NCBI GenBank assembly: GCA_950022655.1
Contig: OX465583.1
Location: 10,561,798-10,625,797, forward strand
Direction of reading: 5' to 3'
DNA from: Alentia gelatinosa
Taxonomy: Eukaryota; Annelida; Polychaeta; Phyllodocida; Polynoidae
DNA length: 64,000 nucleotides
Part shown: positions 41,768 through 53,515 of the stretch, in pieces
Layout of the letters: each line of letters begins with the position of its first letter
Position numbering within the stretch: the first letter of the stretch is position 1
Program-made: the position numbers and the translations under genes
The notes under the pieces: generated by a model
The model's database searches: none
Told to the model about the DNA's origin: nothing
The model's input: only the letters and a program-made list of their open reading frames with translations

Positions 41768-42198
41768 CACGAATGTTCCGACTTTGAAGTTTCACACCCG
41801 GCTACCAAGCGGGATGTGTCACTGAACCAAGTCCTACTGGGAAACCAGAGAGGTCCTGGGTTCAAAGAGCCGGGAAGCTGGGTGTCAAACCCCCGTCAAC
41901 ACGGCGGAGGCAGGTCCCGATGGGGAAGTCCCGGTCAAAGGTTACCGGGGTTCCGAGTGGGTGCTCGCCTACACAGCGAAAACCGGGACGTCCACGGAAG
42001 GTGATTCCTACTTACGCCAACCTAAAAAGGGAAGCGTGGGTAGAAGAGAAACCTGACATGGAAAAGTCTAAATTTGCTACAAATCGAGCTGTGTATAATA
42101 AACATGGTTCGAGATGTAGAATGGAGTCTAAAGTAGACTCAAAACCCAGCCGCAGCTCTCGACTAAAATCGAAGGCTGTGGTTAACTACAAAGAGTAG
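41768..42198 (+). pseudogene. Element 3 integrase tail with AT-hook-like motif
   Basis: Beyond the stop, a frame at 41,920-42,198 contains QRKPGRPRKV, the same AT-hook-like motif as at the end of element 1 integrase, then a basic, Ser/Lys-rich end. Its conservation between two diverged copies suggests it was part of the working protein. Confidence 0.55.
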
Positions 42199-42766
42199 TG
42201 GTGCCGGGGTTGTCGAAAACACAACGAGAAGCAATGGTACGAAATGTAGATCGTTGGTAGTCAGTGGCGTGTCAATTGTACATGAATGTTGATCAAACAG
42301 TTACCTTAAAATCAGTCGTTATGTGCCGCAGCCCAGACGTTGCTCTAAGGGACCCCGTCGAGGACCCTCTAGAGGCTGCAGAATTGCCGAACGCTCTGTA
42401 AGGTCTGATCCATTTATATGGAAATTGTACAAGTCTCCCATACTATCAACGAGATACACGACGGCGATAAGAAAATCCACGCGGTGGAGAACTCGGGGTG
42501 GAGCTCAAAAAGGGGTTTCCCCGGGTTTCGGAACCTGTGCTGGGTGATTGAAGGCGTGAACGAATCAAGTCGAGCGTAACGCTGACCTTTGGTTTCCTCA
42601 CGCATGCGGTGTTGAGACGCTCAAGATGAGCCAGTCTCGACACGGTTGATTGGTTCGCGACTGCGAATCTAGGTCACTTAGGAGTATATAAGACCCTGTT
42701 TTTTCAGTAGTCTTCACTCTGTGATCGGAGTGGTGCCTAGCACCACAGGAGTCGGGCGGTAGCAGC
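42199..42766 (+). promoter_or_regulatory. Element 3 internal promoter region
   Basis: No ORF. Contains a block shared with element 1 (CCCTCTAGAGGCTGCA near 42,365-42,385) and a TATA box GAGTATATAAGACC at about 42,685-42,698, 70-80 bp before the ATG of the extra ORF. A CAGTAGTCTTCACTC segment ~30 bp after the TATA box is a plausible transcription start. Confidence 0.55.
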
Positions 42767-44890
42767 ATGGCTGACCGTGCCCCGTCCCCTCACCCCTGCC
42801 CGGATCCTCAGCTTCGGCTGAGCGGGGGGCAGATCTGGACGAGGATGCTTTGCTCATCGGGTCAGATGATGGTGATTTTGACCTAGAAGGGGACGAGTCT
42901 GAGGACTCTGTTCTTCTTGGGGAAACCCGAGATGAACGACCCGGAAAGGGAAAAAGTCACACCGGGAAGAAGTCCGAGGCGGCCTCGGCCGCTAAGGGTT
43001 CTTCTGGTGCCCGTCCGAAGACGAGCTCAGTGAAAACTGAGGCCTCTGACTCGGATGTGGTTATGGCAGAAGGTTCCGAATCGGAGTGCGATACGCCAAG
43101 GCGAGGCCGAGCCCGCCCGCGTCGTCGCTCTCCGAGGAAGTCCTCCGAAGAGATGGGTTCCAGGCATGAGGTTTCAACTCAGAGCCTAGAACAGATGTTG
43201 GCTGGGATCCCAGATCCCAAAACGCGTGCCATAGTACAGTCAATGTACCAAAATTGGACTCCACCCGGAGTGGAGCTGGCGGAAGCCGGGACCTTTTTGG
43301 CCCCGGGTCCGGTAGCAAAACCCGGAAGGTCCGAGGCTGGTACAGAGACAGCTATGGAGACTGATTCGTCAGTTGGGGGCGACTCTGTAAAAGGGTCGTC
43401 CAGCAAAGGTGAGAAACCGGTGTCACAACCGGCTAAACCCGCACCGGGGAAGTCTGTCAGCAACACTGAGGTGTCAAAACCTCAGGATGCTAATAAGACT
43501 GAGCCGCAGCTGTCGAAGCAGAACAGGAAGCGACTCCGTCGTGCAGCCCGGAAACGGGCTGAAGCGGAGTTGGAGAACTGGAGGTCAGTCGGAATCGCGT
43601 GACTCGGGGAAAGGGAAACCTCAACCCGGGAAGCACGAGGAGTCAAAGGGGGCTGAGTCGAAAGGCTCGGACAAACCCGCGGCGCAGGCTGGACCTAGTG
43701 CGGCTGACGCTACACCGAGTACCTCAACAGGTGCCACGGGTGGCGAAGATGTCAAGTGTTGGGGAACGGAGATGGACAAGGCTAAACCCCTGGCCCAATC
43801 CAACCCCGACAATGATGACGGTGATTTCCAACCTGGCGTAAAGCGGGCTGGGAAGAGAACGGTAGCTAGACAGATACCCGCCTCTTTGCTGGGCAAGACT
43901 TATACTTGCCTAGAAGATCTCCGTCATGGGAACCGGCATTACATCCCCGATGGTGTCGGTTTAGATGGAACCTCTGACGACGAGGAATGGTTGGTTGACG
44001 AGGGTTCTCCCAACGCCTGGTATATCGACCGGGTGAAAGGAGTGTCCCGAGTTAGCCGACTGAAGTACGAGGATCAGGTTAAAGACCGGATCGCGTACGC
44101 ATGGCACAAGTTTGGTAACGGCAATCATTGTGTCTTTCTGAGTTGCCATGGAAGGGACAAGAAATTGTCACCGACCTACGCGACTGAAGGTCGTTACGCT
44201 AGGCACCTCGTAGAGGTACACTTAGCTGAGCGACCGTGGCTACAGTGCCTTGGCAAGAAGGGTGGTTCTTGCCAGGCCGGGTGTGCCAGTTCGAGGCGAT
44301 CGTGTCTAGTCCGACACATTGCCCGGGAACACCGGACTGCTGGTGCTGCTGCTCGGGAACGGGTCATGAATCTGTGGCAGAGATTCGTTGACCTAGGTTC
44401 CGATGCTCAGAAAGGCAAACCGGAGCCCGAGACTTGTGTGACAGACGGTCGATTGTTTAAGATCGGATGGAAGAAGAATCCTGGCTGGTTCAGGAGTCTG
44501 ATGCTATCCGCTTCAAAACATCGACAGATGTCAAAGGAGTCGAGGAAGAAACGGTCCCTTAGCCGGGAACCGTCTCAAAGGTCCTCGAAGGCTAAACGAC
44601 GGGTCAAGAAGTTGTCATCGTCCTCGTCCAGCGAGACTGACACTTCAGAGCGATCCAGTCGGAAGCCTAAGAAAAAGTTGGCTCCTAGTAAGCACACCAT
44701 CGCTGATTTGGTGGAAGCTGCTTACCAGGTTGTGCCAAGGTTGTCTGAGGGATTGAAACTACTCTCAGACCCGAGTGAAGGGAGCGCTCCAACGGCTTCA
44801 AAAGCCCGCGGACCCGCGGAAAAACCAGCTGGGACTCGTTCTAGCTCAAGTCTCCCAGGAGTTTCCCCGCTGAATAGAGGTGCTACCTAA
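42767..44890 (+). pseudogene. Element 3 extra ORF with two finger motifs, frameshifted
   Basis: ATG at 42,767 opens a short frame; the long acidic frame (…DEDALLIGSDDGDFDLEGDE…) is one base out of register, so a base has been lost before 42,840. It then runs to 43,602 and shifts again near 43,580 to a frame open to 44,890. The conserved core is at 44,126-44,335: HCVFLSC...YARHLVEVHL and LQCLGKKGGSC...VRHIAREH. Flanks are rich in Ser, Lys, Glu and Pro. After a TAA at 44,890 the same frame reads EEAFPALPPP, matching element 1, so the stop is secondary. No membrane features. Confidence 0.75.
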
Positions 44891-45913
44891 GCACCCGGGA
44901 AAGTTGAGGATGAAGAGGCCTTTCCGGCACTCCCTCCACCAGCCAACCCGGTTGTTGGTGTGGATCCTGTCCACACTAGTCCCAGGTACCGGGTAAGGAA
45001 GATTATGCCTTTCGGGTATAGATCTGACTTACCAGGTCTGTGTCGGAACTGAGTTCATCGACTCGATAATGAGATAGTAGACGTAATCCCTGTTCTGTTG
45101 GATTACGCCGGCTATTTCTACCTTGGGTCGGTGATCGTAAGTTCTGAATCCGGCTTAGAATTGGGGCCTTAATTGGTACTCGATTCGAGCCGAGAAAAAA
45201 ATATGCCAGTATAGCTGGAGTCAAAATGAAAGAACACTGATACCACACACTCTTACCAGGTGGATGGAGAATTGTTTTGCTTTTTTGGCCGTTATTTCCG
45301 TATTCGGAAACTTTTCAACACAGAAGGTGTCTAGCGAGGCTGACCCTTCTCTACATATGGATGTCTTCCAAACTGAAGAACAGTGGGAAGCCCAGCACCC
45401 GCCGGCATCGGGCTGAATGTAGTAGGTCTGCTACGCCGGTGGGCCAGCTGGGCTCGATACTCCAAGATGAGAAAGAAAACGACACTTCACTCGCCGGGAG
45501 CCAACAAAGGACTTCAACAAGATCCGGAACGGCTGGAGGCAGAGTGCTCGACAGGCCGGGCTGACCACCTGTAGGTCCGCGACTGTCGAGTCTTCCCTGC
45601 CCAACGCTCAAGAATATGCTCCCCGGCTCAAGATGGGTGAATATCACATTTATTCAAGGTGCTAGCGAGGCTAGTCCTTCATTCTTCAAATGTCATTTCT
45701 TCTTTCCTAAATGTTGTATCTTCCATATTTTTAATGATTTCTCCATCTTACAATTCCACCTTTTTCACTTATACATTGGTATCAGTGAATTCTTGTGAGC
45801 TAGAGAGTAGACCAAGAACTGCTGGGTTTATGTTGTAATTTTTAATTGGGTAGTCCCTTAGCAGCAAAATGGCTGCCTTGGTTCCCCCCCTTAGTAAAAA
45901 CTGGGAGGGGTAA
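44891..45913 (+). other. Element 3 3' region and polypurine tract
   Basis: Continuation of the extra ORF past its stop to about 45,052, then short frames without recognisable domains. The C-terminal half present in element 1 is not evident. CTGGGAGGGGTAA at 45,901-45,913 is the polypurine tract, the same as in element 1. Confidence 0.6.
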
Positions 45914-46444
45914 TGTAGTGGGATGGGAATCCAGCAGTGTTCGTTTGTTTCACGGAAGGTGGCGCGATATGCCGATCCTTACTGTGTAGTGATTCCGGGC
46001 AACGCCGCACATGAGAGTGGCGCGGCGGAGACCGGGATTACGTAACGCTTAGTATATATACTAAGCGTTCACAGTAAGTCGACAGGCTTTCCTCGCGCGT
46101 CCCTTCTACGGACCTGACCCTTGGGCCCTCACTTTGCAGGCGGGTTCTTGTAACCTTCCTGGTGGTTAGGCGAATCTTCTGGATTAGCCTATCCAGCGTT
46201 ACCTAGCACCCATGTGCTAGGGTACTGTACTTGTGGGGAAGATCTTCCAGATCTTTCCGGGAAGTAAGTGATTAATAAACATCCCTGTTTATTAAATGAC
46301 GTTGTTGTGTTGTGTGTGATTAGGTCTGTGCAAACTAACCGAAAACCGAACCAACCTACGTGAGTGCGTAGGTTGGGATCCTGCCTGGAACTAGCGTTCC
46401 GGATTGGGGTCATCCAACCTGCTAGACAGGCGGCGACCACCACA
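45914..46444 (+). repeat. Element 3 3' LTR (531 bp)
   Basis: Same as 35,478-36,008 with about 11 substitutions and no indels seen. It ends CCACCACA. Confidence 0.92.
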
Positions 46445-46710
46445 CATGTATGCCTTCGTGACTCTACATGGAAATTTATATCAGCCCAACAGGCCATTTT
46501 GATATGCTCCTGTACTTACACTAGCACATTCAAATTCACAAAGTCTGGCAATTTTCTAAATCAATTATCCCATCTAAAACGAACCAGTTAACTCAAATAA
46601 GGAAGGTATCCATCCAATAAGGGCAGGGCATCTTTATCAGAATACATTCTAACACATACACAGTCAATTTTCCTCGTTAGTTATGTAATTATACCATATT
46701 ATTGGCTCAT

Positions 46711-46930
46711 TCGTGGTAGATTTACTGCTATAACAAAGGCAATCCTTCTTATACTATGTCTATGCAGTGTGGGAAGTAAAAGAACTCTCACCTTGATAAA
46801 TGTGTAGGGGTGAGATTTCTACCTGATTTCATCACATAGATTCAATCACCACCCGAGTGGTGTAAAAGAACCTTGAGAAAATCTGGAAAGGACCTATAAT
46901 GGTTGACTGGACATAAAATCAAACCAAACA
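46711..46930 (+). mobile_element. SINE copy, truncated head
   Basis: Same body as the SINE at 27,857 (GGTAGATTTACTGCTATA…GTGTGGGAAGTAAAAG…CTCACCTTG), but with an extra 3' part CACCACCCGAGTGGTGTAAAAGAACC that it shares with 53,932-53,985. Tail ends in CAAA repeats. Confidence 0.7.
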
Positions 46931-47212
46931 AACAATTGACTCATTCCAATTATCATATAAATATATCATACAGTCTGTATCCCTTGTCATATCTAGATCC
47001 AGACATATATCAGCCCAACAGGCCATGTTATATATGGATTGAGAGATGCTCCAGTGCCTTCATTAACACATTCAAATTTGCAGAGTCTGTTCGCCACTAT
47101 TTCTGCTTAATCAGCATTGCAGTAGTGGCCATTACAATTGAGGTGTCTCGTTCTCCTCCTTAATATTGTAAATGTCCCAATAATTAAAACCCAATGCAAC
47201 AGCTATTAACTG

Positions 47213-47214
<2 letters not shown>
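46931..47214. other. Non-coding spacer
   Basis: Nothing recognised. It shares the phrase CAGCCCAACAGGCCAT (47,015-47,030) with 46,483-46,498, an old duplication. Confidence 0.4.

Positions 47215-47284
<70 letters not shown>
47215..47284. repeat. (TA)n microsatellite
   Basis: About 33 TA units in an uninterrupted run, directly against the left edge of a foldback repeat. Confidence 0.95.
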
Positions 47285-47545
47285 CGTAAAACTGGATGAG
47301 TTTTAATCTTGGCCACCATATGCCATGACTGGTGTTTGGCATAGTGACTTCACGAGGTGAAGCAGTGAAGTCCGGAGCCAAAACTCCAGGAGTGGCAAAC
47401 GGTGACCACAATTAAAACGAGTCAGGTTTTAATTTTATCCTAACCTGTCTTCTCGATTTTGGAATATTAGGTGATAAAAATTCTGTATGCCACTAGTGGC
47501 ATATAAAACTCTGTATGCCAGTCAGCGTGGCATACTGAGTTCCTG
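47285..47545. repeat. Foldback repeat A1
   Basis: Similar to 49,640-49,945 (CGTAAAACTGGATGAG.TTTAATCTTGGCCACC…). The first half is an imperfect hairpin centred on TGACTTCACGAGGTGAAGCAGTGAAGTC. It then runs into TTTTATCCTAACC. The right end of the family is missing here. Confidence 0.75.
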
Positions 47546-49639
47546 AAGAAATCAGTCCAAATAGATGTCCAGATGTAACTTACAGAGGCCACAAGGTAAA
47601 TTTAAGTTGATATTTACATGTAGATTTACTGTACATGTGAGGTATGTGTATTGCATAGAAATACTGATTTTGTAGACATTTTAGTGGGAGCTACTCACAG
47701 TATTGACCTAGTTTCAGAATCCTTTGTTTGAGAGTGGTTTCAGGTTAGCGGTTGAATATGTACTATGTTTCTATTAATTTAGTGCATCTACTTACTTGTC
47801 TGATATGTGGAGTATTTCTAGTTGGTGTGTTGTATTTCTTGTCTAGTTGTATTTCTTAAGTGTTCATATTGATGTATGGCCAATACTCACTGTATGACTA
47901 GTTTAACACTCAGTCACTGTATGACCAATTTAGTGCTGATGTTTGAATATGTCAAGGAGATTCAGTCTTATGTGAGCCTCATGACTGCTATAGGTTTCCA
48001 AGGAACTTTAATGTGGTACTATGTTTCACATAAGTGTATATCATTTAATATTGCTTTATTAATTGTATAACCATCTAATATCAAGCAAGTGTCAAATCTG
48101 TAAACCTATGAGGTGTGAAATTGAACTAATTATCTGAACTTATATATACTGATTGCAGATTTGACGATGTCTATGTTGAACGTACCGAAGATTAATAAAG
48201 AATGACATCTGTATCATCTTAAACTGTCGTTATCATCTGGGACATCTACAGCCACAGTCATCAACACTACCAATGCGATCGTCGCGGCAGACGTCCAAAA
48301 AGGAGCTGTCAGAGTCAGAGTTTGGCTACTCTCCTCCTCCTGGAAGATGCTGCCGTGATCCCACTTCTGGACATAGCTCCTCTCCTCAGACTCTTTATCT
48401 AAGCTTCCTGGGCCTCTGGAGGCAGGACGGCCGCCTCCCTCCATGCTGTGGTCTCTGACTCGATGGCCGCCAACAGAGAGAAGCAAGCCTGCCTCTATAC
48501 CTTCGTTTCTGCCTCGATTGGGGGGTCCCCCCCCTCGATTCCTCGCCCCGGCAGATTGTGATGTTCTGGCAGCACCTGGTGGACTGCCTCCCAGCCCTGG
48601 GGTCCTGAAGAAACTTCAGGTGTCTGCTCCTTGGTTGCCCTTGCCGGTGGCAAGATGGCCTCATTCGACTCGCATTTCACGATATTGATGTTGGCCCTGA
48701 TCTCCGTCACATTAGAATAGAAGGACACAGATTTTGTAGATGAAAGTAGTCTCAAACATAACTTCTTAAATACGTTGTAAAGTTTTCTAACGATCATATT
48801 TATTGCTTAAATATAAAAATAAGTGAGTAATAAATACAACATTACCATAATTTCGATCTGTGTGGCCGTATTCTCCTTGTTATTGACGCTACGCAATACT
48901 CCTCACTATCGCTCGGAGTATTACTACGCGTGAATTACGCGTAGGATACGGCCACTCTCCCTATCGGAGCACGGCAGAAGCTAGAACATACACAAGTTTA
49001 TAGGATGTGACGCTTCAGTGTGTGCGGCTGCTGCTGGTTCTGCTGCTGTGGGTGTCTCCGACGATGTGGAGAGCTAAACTTTTGAGCTGGGAATCTGTGT
49101 CTGGCATGGGTCTTGCTACTGATGGTTTTAGCGATGTTACTGTGTGCTTGACGGAGATGGTACCAGTTGTCTTAGGAGTTCTCCACCAGTGTTACTATCA
49201 GTTGTGCTAGTAGTAAGCTAGATGAATGACTCCAAGACTTTGTCCTATTACAAGCTTTATTGATGGTGTTTCAGCAACGCGCTACACTGACCGGACTGAC
49301 CAGAATACTTCGAGATTGAGGTTATATGCTGTCTCTGTGTTTACTTTGTTGATGGTAACCAAGGGTAGCGGCCTATTATGTAGAGCCAGCATGATCAGTT
49401 AGGCCAAGGGATAGAGCCTGTATGTTTCACATACAGATAATTTGGAATGTAACAGCATCCCTGGAGCATACAACATATCTGTATGCAGCGGGTATGTGCA
49501 TTTTTATTTTTTTTTAAAATTTAAGTACTGTAAGAGGGTACAAAAGCGGCCTCTGCGTTAGCAGTTATTCTGGCTCGCTAATCATGATACAATCAAGTAT
49601 GTGGGGTACAGGTAACAATCCTCCTCAAGTTGTTATATA
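47546..49639. other. Interval without a convincing gene
   Basis: AT-rich except 48,214-48,690, a GC-richer patch with overlapping open frames on both strands. On the minus strand the last piece (48,214-48,486) ends in a hydrophobic TSAATIALVVLMTVAVDVP, possibly a membrane segment, but neither a start context nor a family was recognised. AATAAA occurs near 48,193. 48,890-48,950 has small inverted repeats rich in ACGCGTA. Possibly remains of a retroelement or a host 3' exon. Confidence 0.25.
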
Positions 49640-49945
49640 CTATCGTAAAACTGGATGAGGTTTAATCTTGGCCACCATATTCCACGACTGGAGTTTGGCA
49701 AAGTGACTTCATGAGGCGAAGCCGAGTGAAGTCCGTAGCCAAAACTTCAGGAGTGGAATGCGGTGGCCAAGATTAAAACGAATCAGGTTTTGATTTTATC
49801 CTACCCTATCTCCTCGATTTTGGAATATTACGTGATAACAATGCTGTATGCCACTATATATAAAACTATATAAAACTCTGTATGCCAGTCAGCGTGGCAT
49901 ACGAAAACCCAATGTTAAGCCTATGGGATTTTATATTAGGGGTAG
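49640..49945. repeat. Foldback repeat A2
   Basis: Full unit: hairpin 1 around TGACTTCATGAGGCGAAGCCGAGTGAAGTC with long arms (…TTTAATCTTGGCCACC/GGTGGCCAAGATTAAA…), then hairpin 2 formed by TTTTATCCTACCC (about 49,794) and GGGGTAGGATAAAA (about 49,938). Contains CCCAATGTTAAGCCTATGGG, also in the B copies. Confidence 0.8.
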
Positions 49946-50252
49946 GATAAAAACAAAGATGTATTATGTATAATGAATAATGGATTGATGAGATGTTATG
50001 ATGCGGGAATCAAATTTACAGAGAACACGCACACAAGGTCTTTTTGGCATATACCAAGTATATCTGATCAAGGCTGACCGGATCACGCAGTATAAGTTGT
50101 CATGTCAATTAAAGTACTTGAGTTTTAAATACTTTTTAAAACAATACAGACTTCCGTCCTGTACTTCCTGTGGGAGCTGCATGTACACTCCCTATGTGTT
50201 TTTTTATGGACACTTTGTATTAGTTCTCGCCAATGGCACTGGGCATAGTTTG

Positions 50253-50525
50253 ATGATCTTGGATCGTACATGAAGACACTTTCTGTGAACCATAGAGACC
50301 CAGGGACACTGTGGATCAACATTATTCAACACTTATGGACGACCTTATGGACGGCTAAGACCATATCTGCAAACAGATTTAAATATCTGTAATGACTGTT
50401 CCTATACATCACCTTGTCTATTTCAGTAGTTGTACTATTATTTCCTTCAAAAGAGAATTAGATCTTATCAAACGATAACCCTTGTACGAGGTACAGAAAT
50501 GGGTCTCCACGTACGATCCTAGATT
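50253..50525. mobile_element. MITE E, copy 1 (~270 bp)
   Basis: Inverted ends GAT.ATCT.GGATCGTAC.TG.AGAC at 50,253-50,276 and its complement at 50,499-50,525. The inner segment ATTCAACACTTATGGACG is shared with 58,563-58,590. Confidence 0.6.
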
Positions 50526-51296
50526 ATTAAGCGGGCCCCTGTTACGTTTATATGTTGTTGGTAGAGATGTAAAGTGTTTACATCATAGCTAGATCTCGAT
50601 GATATCATCAGAGATATGAGATAAGGATGAAAGAAGAAACAATGTGGAAGTGTATTTAATATGAAATAACGAATCACGAGTATGCATGATAGATTTATCC
50701 AGAAATTGGAGAAACCGAAAGTCATAGCTAAAAAAAACCAACTTCATCTATAAAAGAATGAATATATTTGTCAGGAAAATTGAAAATCGTAAACTTCATC
50801 ACGATGGTTTCTCCAAAATCCTATTTTCCCCTTTCTATTCAAACTGCTATGCCTTCCGTTTAAACTATTGACACAACCTACATTACAACGGGTAGGGGGA
50901 TGGATAATATCTCCAGCGCTGTATTTTATAGCAACACCCGAGCAAATGATGCGCAGATGTGCATAAATAAGCACGGGTCAGAATCTCAGTTGTATTTAAC
51001 ACGATTCTACCAAGTCACACGCACAAACGAGGACATTTTCTAGGTTAACTTTTAAGTTCCGGCCGATTGTGATACCCTCTACGAGGGGCCTTCGTACCAG
51101 AACTTTTTGTAGGTCAGAGAGGGTCTTCTCTCACCTCTGAACCCTGGCCACTGAGGTCTGCAGCTATGACAGGCACTATCACACGAGAAATCAGAACGGC
51201 GAATTCATTCAACTGCGGTTGTCTCAGGTGCTGGAGTGCAGGTTAGTTTGTCTTCCTCATTGGTTAAACATATAACCCATAGACATACACTAGTAA
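50526..51296. other. Non-coding spacer
   Basis: No coding or repeat family recognised. A small inverted pair ACCCTCTACGAGGG lies at about 51,073. Confidence 0.35.
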
Positions 51297-51600
51297 TTAG
51301 AAGGAAACCCACGAGATGAAAATAGCTTGGTCCGTACTCCACCGAGTTTGACTACAGAGTAATTCACGAAGCGAAGCTGAGTGAATTACTCTGTGGTCAA
51401 ACGAGGTGGAGTGCAGACCAAGTTATTTTCATCGAGTGGGTTTCTGATTTTATCTCACCCCGTATAACATTATTTATTGATGAAATGAATCACCAAATTA
51501 GCCATTGAGTATTGGCCACACGAACCTCACAGCCGTGGAGTACGAGTTCCTAATGTTAAGCATATGGAGAAAAATACCGGGGTGTGATAAAGAAACCTAT
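51297..51600. repeat. Foldback repeat B1 with ~70-bp hairpin arms
   Basis: 51,304-51,448 is a near-perfect hairpin: GAAACCCACGAGATGAAAAT…GTAATTCACGAAGC pairs with GAAGCTGAGTGAATTAC…ATTTTCATCGAGTGGGTTTC. It is followed by TTTTATCTCACCCC (51,452), ~130 bp, then CCGGGGTGTGATAAAG (51,577), forming the second stem. Confidence 0.85.
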
Positions 51601-51692
51601 GGTTTCCTACTTGTGTGTATGTACATGTATTATATATTATGAATCATATATCTAAACTTCCCATTTCTCACATAAATGATTACATGGGGAAT

Positions 51693-52000
51693 ACTATAGA
51701 GGAAATTTATGAAAGTTTAGGGTCAGAGCTTGTATCCCATCAAGTTTTAATCGCGTAGTAATCCACAAGGCAAAGCTGCGTGAATTACATAGCCAAATAT
51801 TTAAACGAGGTTGTATCGAGCCCTGACGCTAAACTTGAATAAGTTTCTGAATTTATCTCACCCTTCACATTCACTGATGTACTAACATTTTTAACGTTAT
51901 CCCCCATTTGATATTTTTCCCCAAAATATCCCATGGGCGTTGGATACAAGTTCCCTGTGTTAAATCTATTAAGAAAAAATCCCAGGGGGTGAGATAATTG
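51693..52000. repeat. Foldback repeat B2
   Basis: Hairpin arms GGGTCAGAGCTTGTATCCC… and …GAGCCCTGACGCTAAAC around GTAATCCACAAGG…GTGAATTAC, then TTTATCTCACCC (about 51,855) and GGGGGTGAGATAA (about 51,986) as second stem. Tail GTTCCCTGTGTTAA. Confidence 0.8.
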
Positions 52001-52485
52001 TATGTAATGGTATGTTACTATCTTCCTATCAACAAGGCGTTTACATAACGATGTAAATTTGTTGGAAACTAAATCAAAAGCTATGCATCTACAGTATAGT
52101 TGATTAGAGATTGAAAATGGGTATGATTTATGTTTCGATAGTTCTCATGTCCTCAATGTGTGGCGACCTGAATGGAAAGTCTAGCTGTGAGCCTAGATAA
52201 ATATTCCTTATGTGCTTCAAGTAAATATTTGACCCTCTCGAGTCAGAGGATGGGTCTTCTTCCCCTCTCCAGACGCCTTGCCTCTTCAAATATTAGAGAG
52301 GGGTAATTTGCCTCCATCCTCGGTTTTTGAAGCCCTCTGCTTGATCGTGAAACGTTGCGTCCAATGTGGACTGGTTTTGAGATAGGTTACTATTATCATC
52401 AGAGCGATTGGCAAGTAGTAATGAAACAATAACGTACCACTACGGGTGTGTATTGATAGGTTAATCTACAGGAGATATATGGACG
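52001..52485. other. Non-coding spacer
   Basis: No coding recognised. Contains GACCCTCTCGAGTCAGAGGATGGGTC near 52,231, a short imperfect inverted repeat. Confidence 0.35.
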
Positions 52486-52489
52486 TTAA

Positions 52490-53231
52490 GCCCTGTCTCC
52501 ACTGTGCGATTCTAGGTACATAGGTACGTCCAGTCTCAGACTCCAGGGTCGCAACTCGGCAAAACGCACAGTGGAGACAGCAAGTTTCCCTCCAGTCTTA
52601 GACTGGGCGTACCGATACACCCAGTCTCAGACTGGAGGTACCGCATGTACCCTGGATCGCAAGCGTTTTTGAATATCAAACATGTTTGATATTTGGTACG
52701 CCCAGTCTGAGACTAGGGGTACCCTATGTACCTAGAATCGCAAGCCCTCCAGTCGCAAGCGAGGGTGTCTCCACACAGAATCGATGATACCTTGCGATCC
52801 GAGGTACATGCGGTACGCCAAGCCGGTACCTCCAGTCTGAGACTGGAAGTGCAGGATCGCAAGCTCCCCCAGTCGCACAGTGGAGACAGGCCTTCAATGC
52901 CCTGTCTCCACTGTGTGATCCAAGGTACATAGGTAGACCCAGTCTGAGACTGAGCGTACATTCAGGATCGCAACGCGGCAAAACGCACAGTGGAGACAGC
53001 AAGTTTCCCTCTAGTCTGAGACTGGGCGTACCAGTACACCCAATCTGTATGTACCCTGGATCGCAAGCGTTTTTAAATATCAAACATGAAGGGGATAGTG
53101 GGGTAGTCCACACACAGAATCGATATTACCTTGCGATCCGAGGTACATGCGGTACGCCAAGCCGGTACCTCCAGTCTCAGACTGGAGGTATCGGATCGCA
53201 AGCCCCCCGAGTCGCATAGTGGAGACTGGCC
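52490..53231. mobile_element. Two tandem TTAA-flanked MITEs
   Basis: Outer borders are TTAA (52,486-52,489 and 53,232-53,235), inside which lie GCCCTGTCTCCACTGTGCGAT and its near complement AGTGGAGACTGGCC. The same ends meet head-to-tail in the middle (CAGTGGAGACAGGCC at ~52,893; GCCCTGTCTCCACTGTG at ~52,899), so two related copies of about 400 and 330 bp are joined. Inside are many short palindromes of CCAGTCTGAGACTGG and GGTACC type. A TTAA target is typical of piggyBac and Kolobok transposons. Confidence 0.75.
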
Positions 53232-53235
53232 TTAA

Positions 53236-53515
53236 GGGTCTGAGCTCGTATCCCATCGAGATTGATTCGCGTAGTAATTCACAAAGCAAAGCCTCATGAA
53301 TTACCTTGCAATTCAAACGAGATAGGATTGAGCTCTGACCCTAAACTTGAATAGATTTCTGAATTTATCTCATCCTTCACGTTGACTAATGGGCTAACAT
53401 TTGTGATATAATCCCCCATTGGATTTTTCCTTCTTAATATCTCATGGGCGTTGGATACGAGTTCCCAATGTTAAGTCTATGGGGAATAAATACCAGGGGT
53501 GAGCTAAAGAGATGT
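53236..53515. repeat. Foldback repeat B3
   Basis: Begins right at the TTAA of the neighbouring MITE. Hairpin GGGTCTGAGCTCGTATCCC…/…GAGCTCTGACCC around GTAGTAATTCACAAAGC…ATGAATTACC, then TTTATCTCATCC and GGGGTGAGCTAAA as second stem, with GTTCCCAATGTTAAG between. Confidence 0.8.

Larger units (their letters stand above)
35478..46444 (+). mobile_element. Element 3: 11-kb Ty3-type LTR retrotransposon related to element 1
   Basis: 531-bp LTRs at both ends (TGTAGTGGG...CCACCACA) differ at about 11 positions (~2%). Same primer-binding site, gene order and extra ORF as element 1, with clear protein similarity throughout. Coding lesions are many: a one-base loss near the gag start, a ~40-bp deletion in gag, stops in RT and RNase H, a frameshift and an in-frame 27-bp loss in integrase, and frameshifts in the extra ORF. 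Flanking tetranucleotides are TATG (35,474-35,477) and CATG (46,445-46,448), a doubtful duplication. Confidence 0.95.

Noticed and set aside
48214..48690. Host gene in the GC-richer patch
   Set aside because: Frames overlap on both strands, none has a domain or splice support; only a possible hydrophobic segment is seen.
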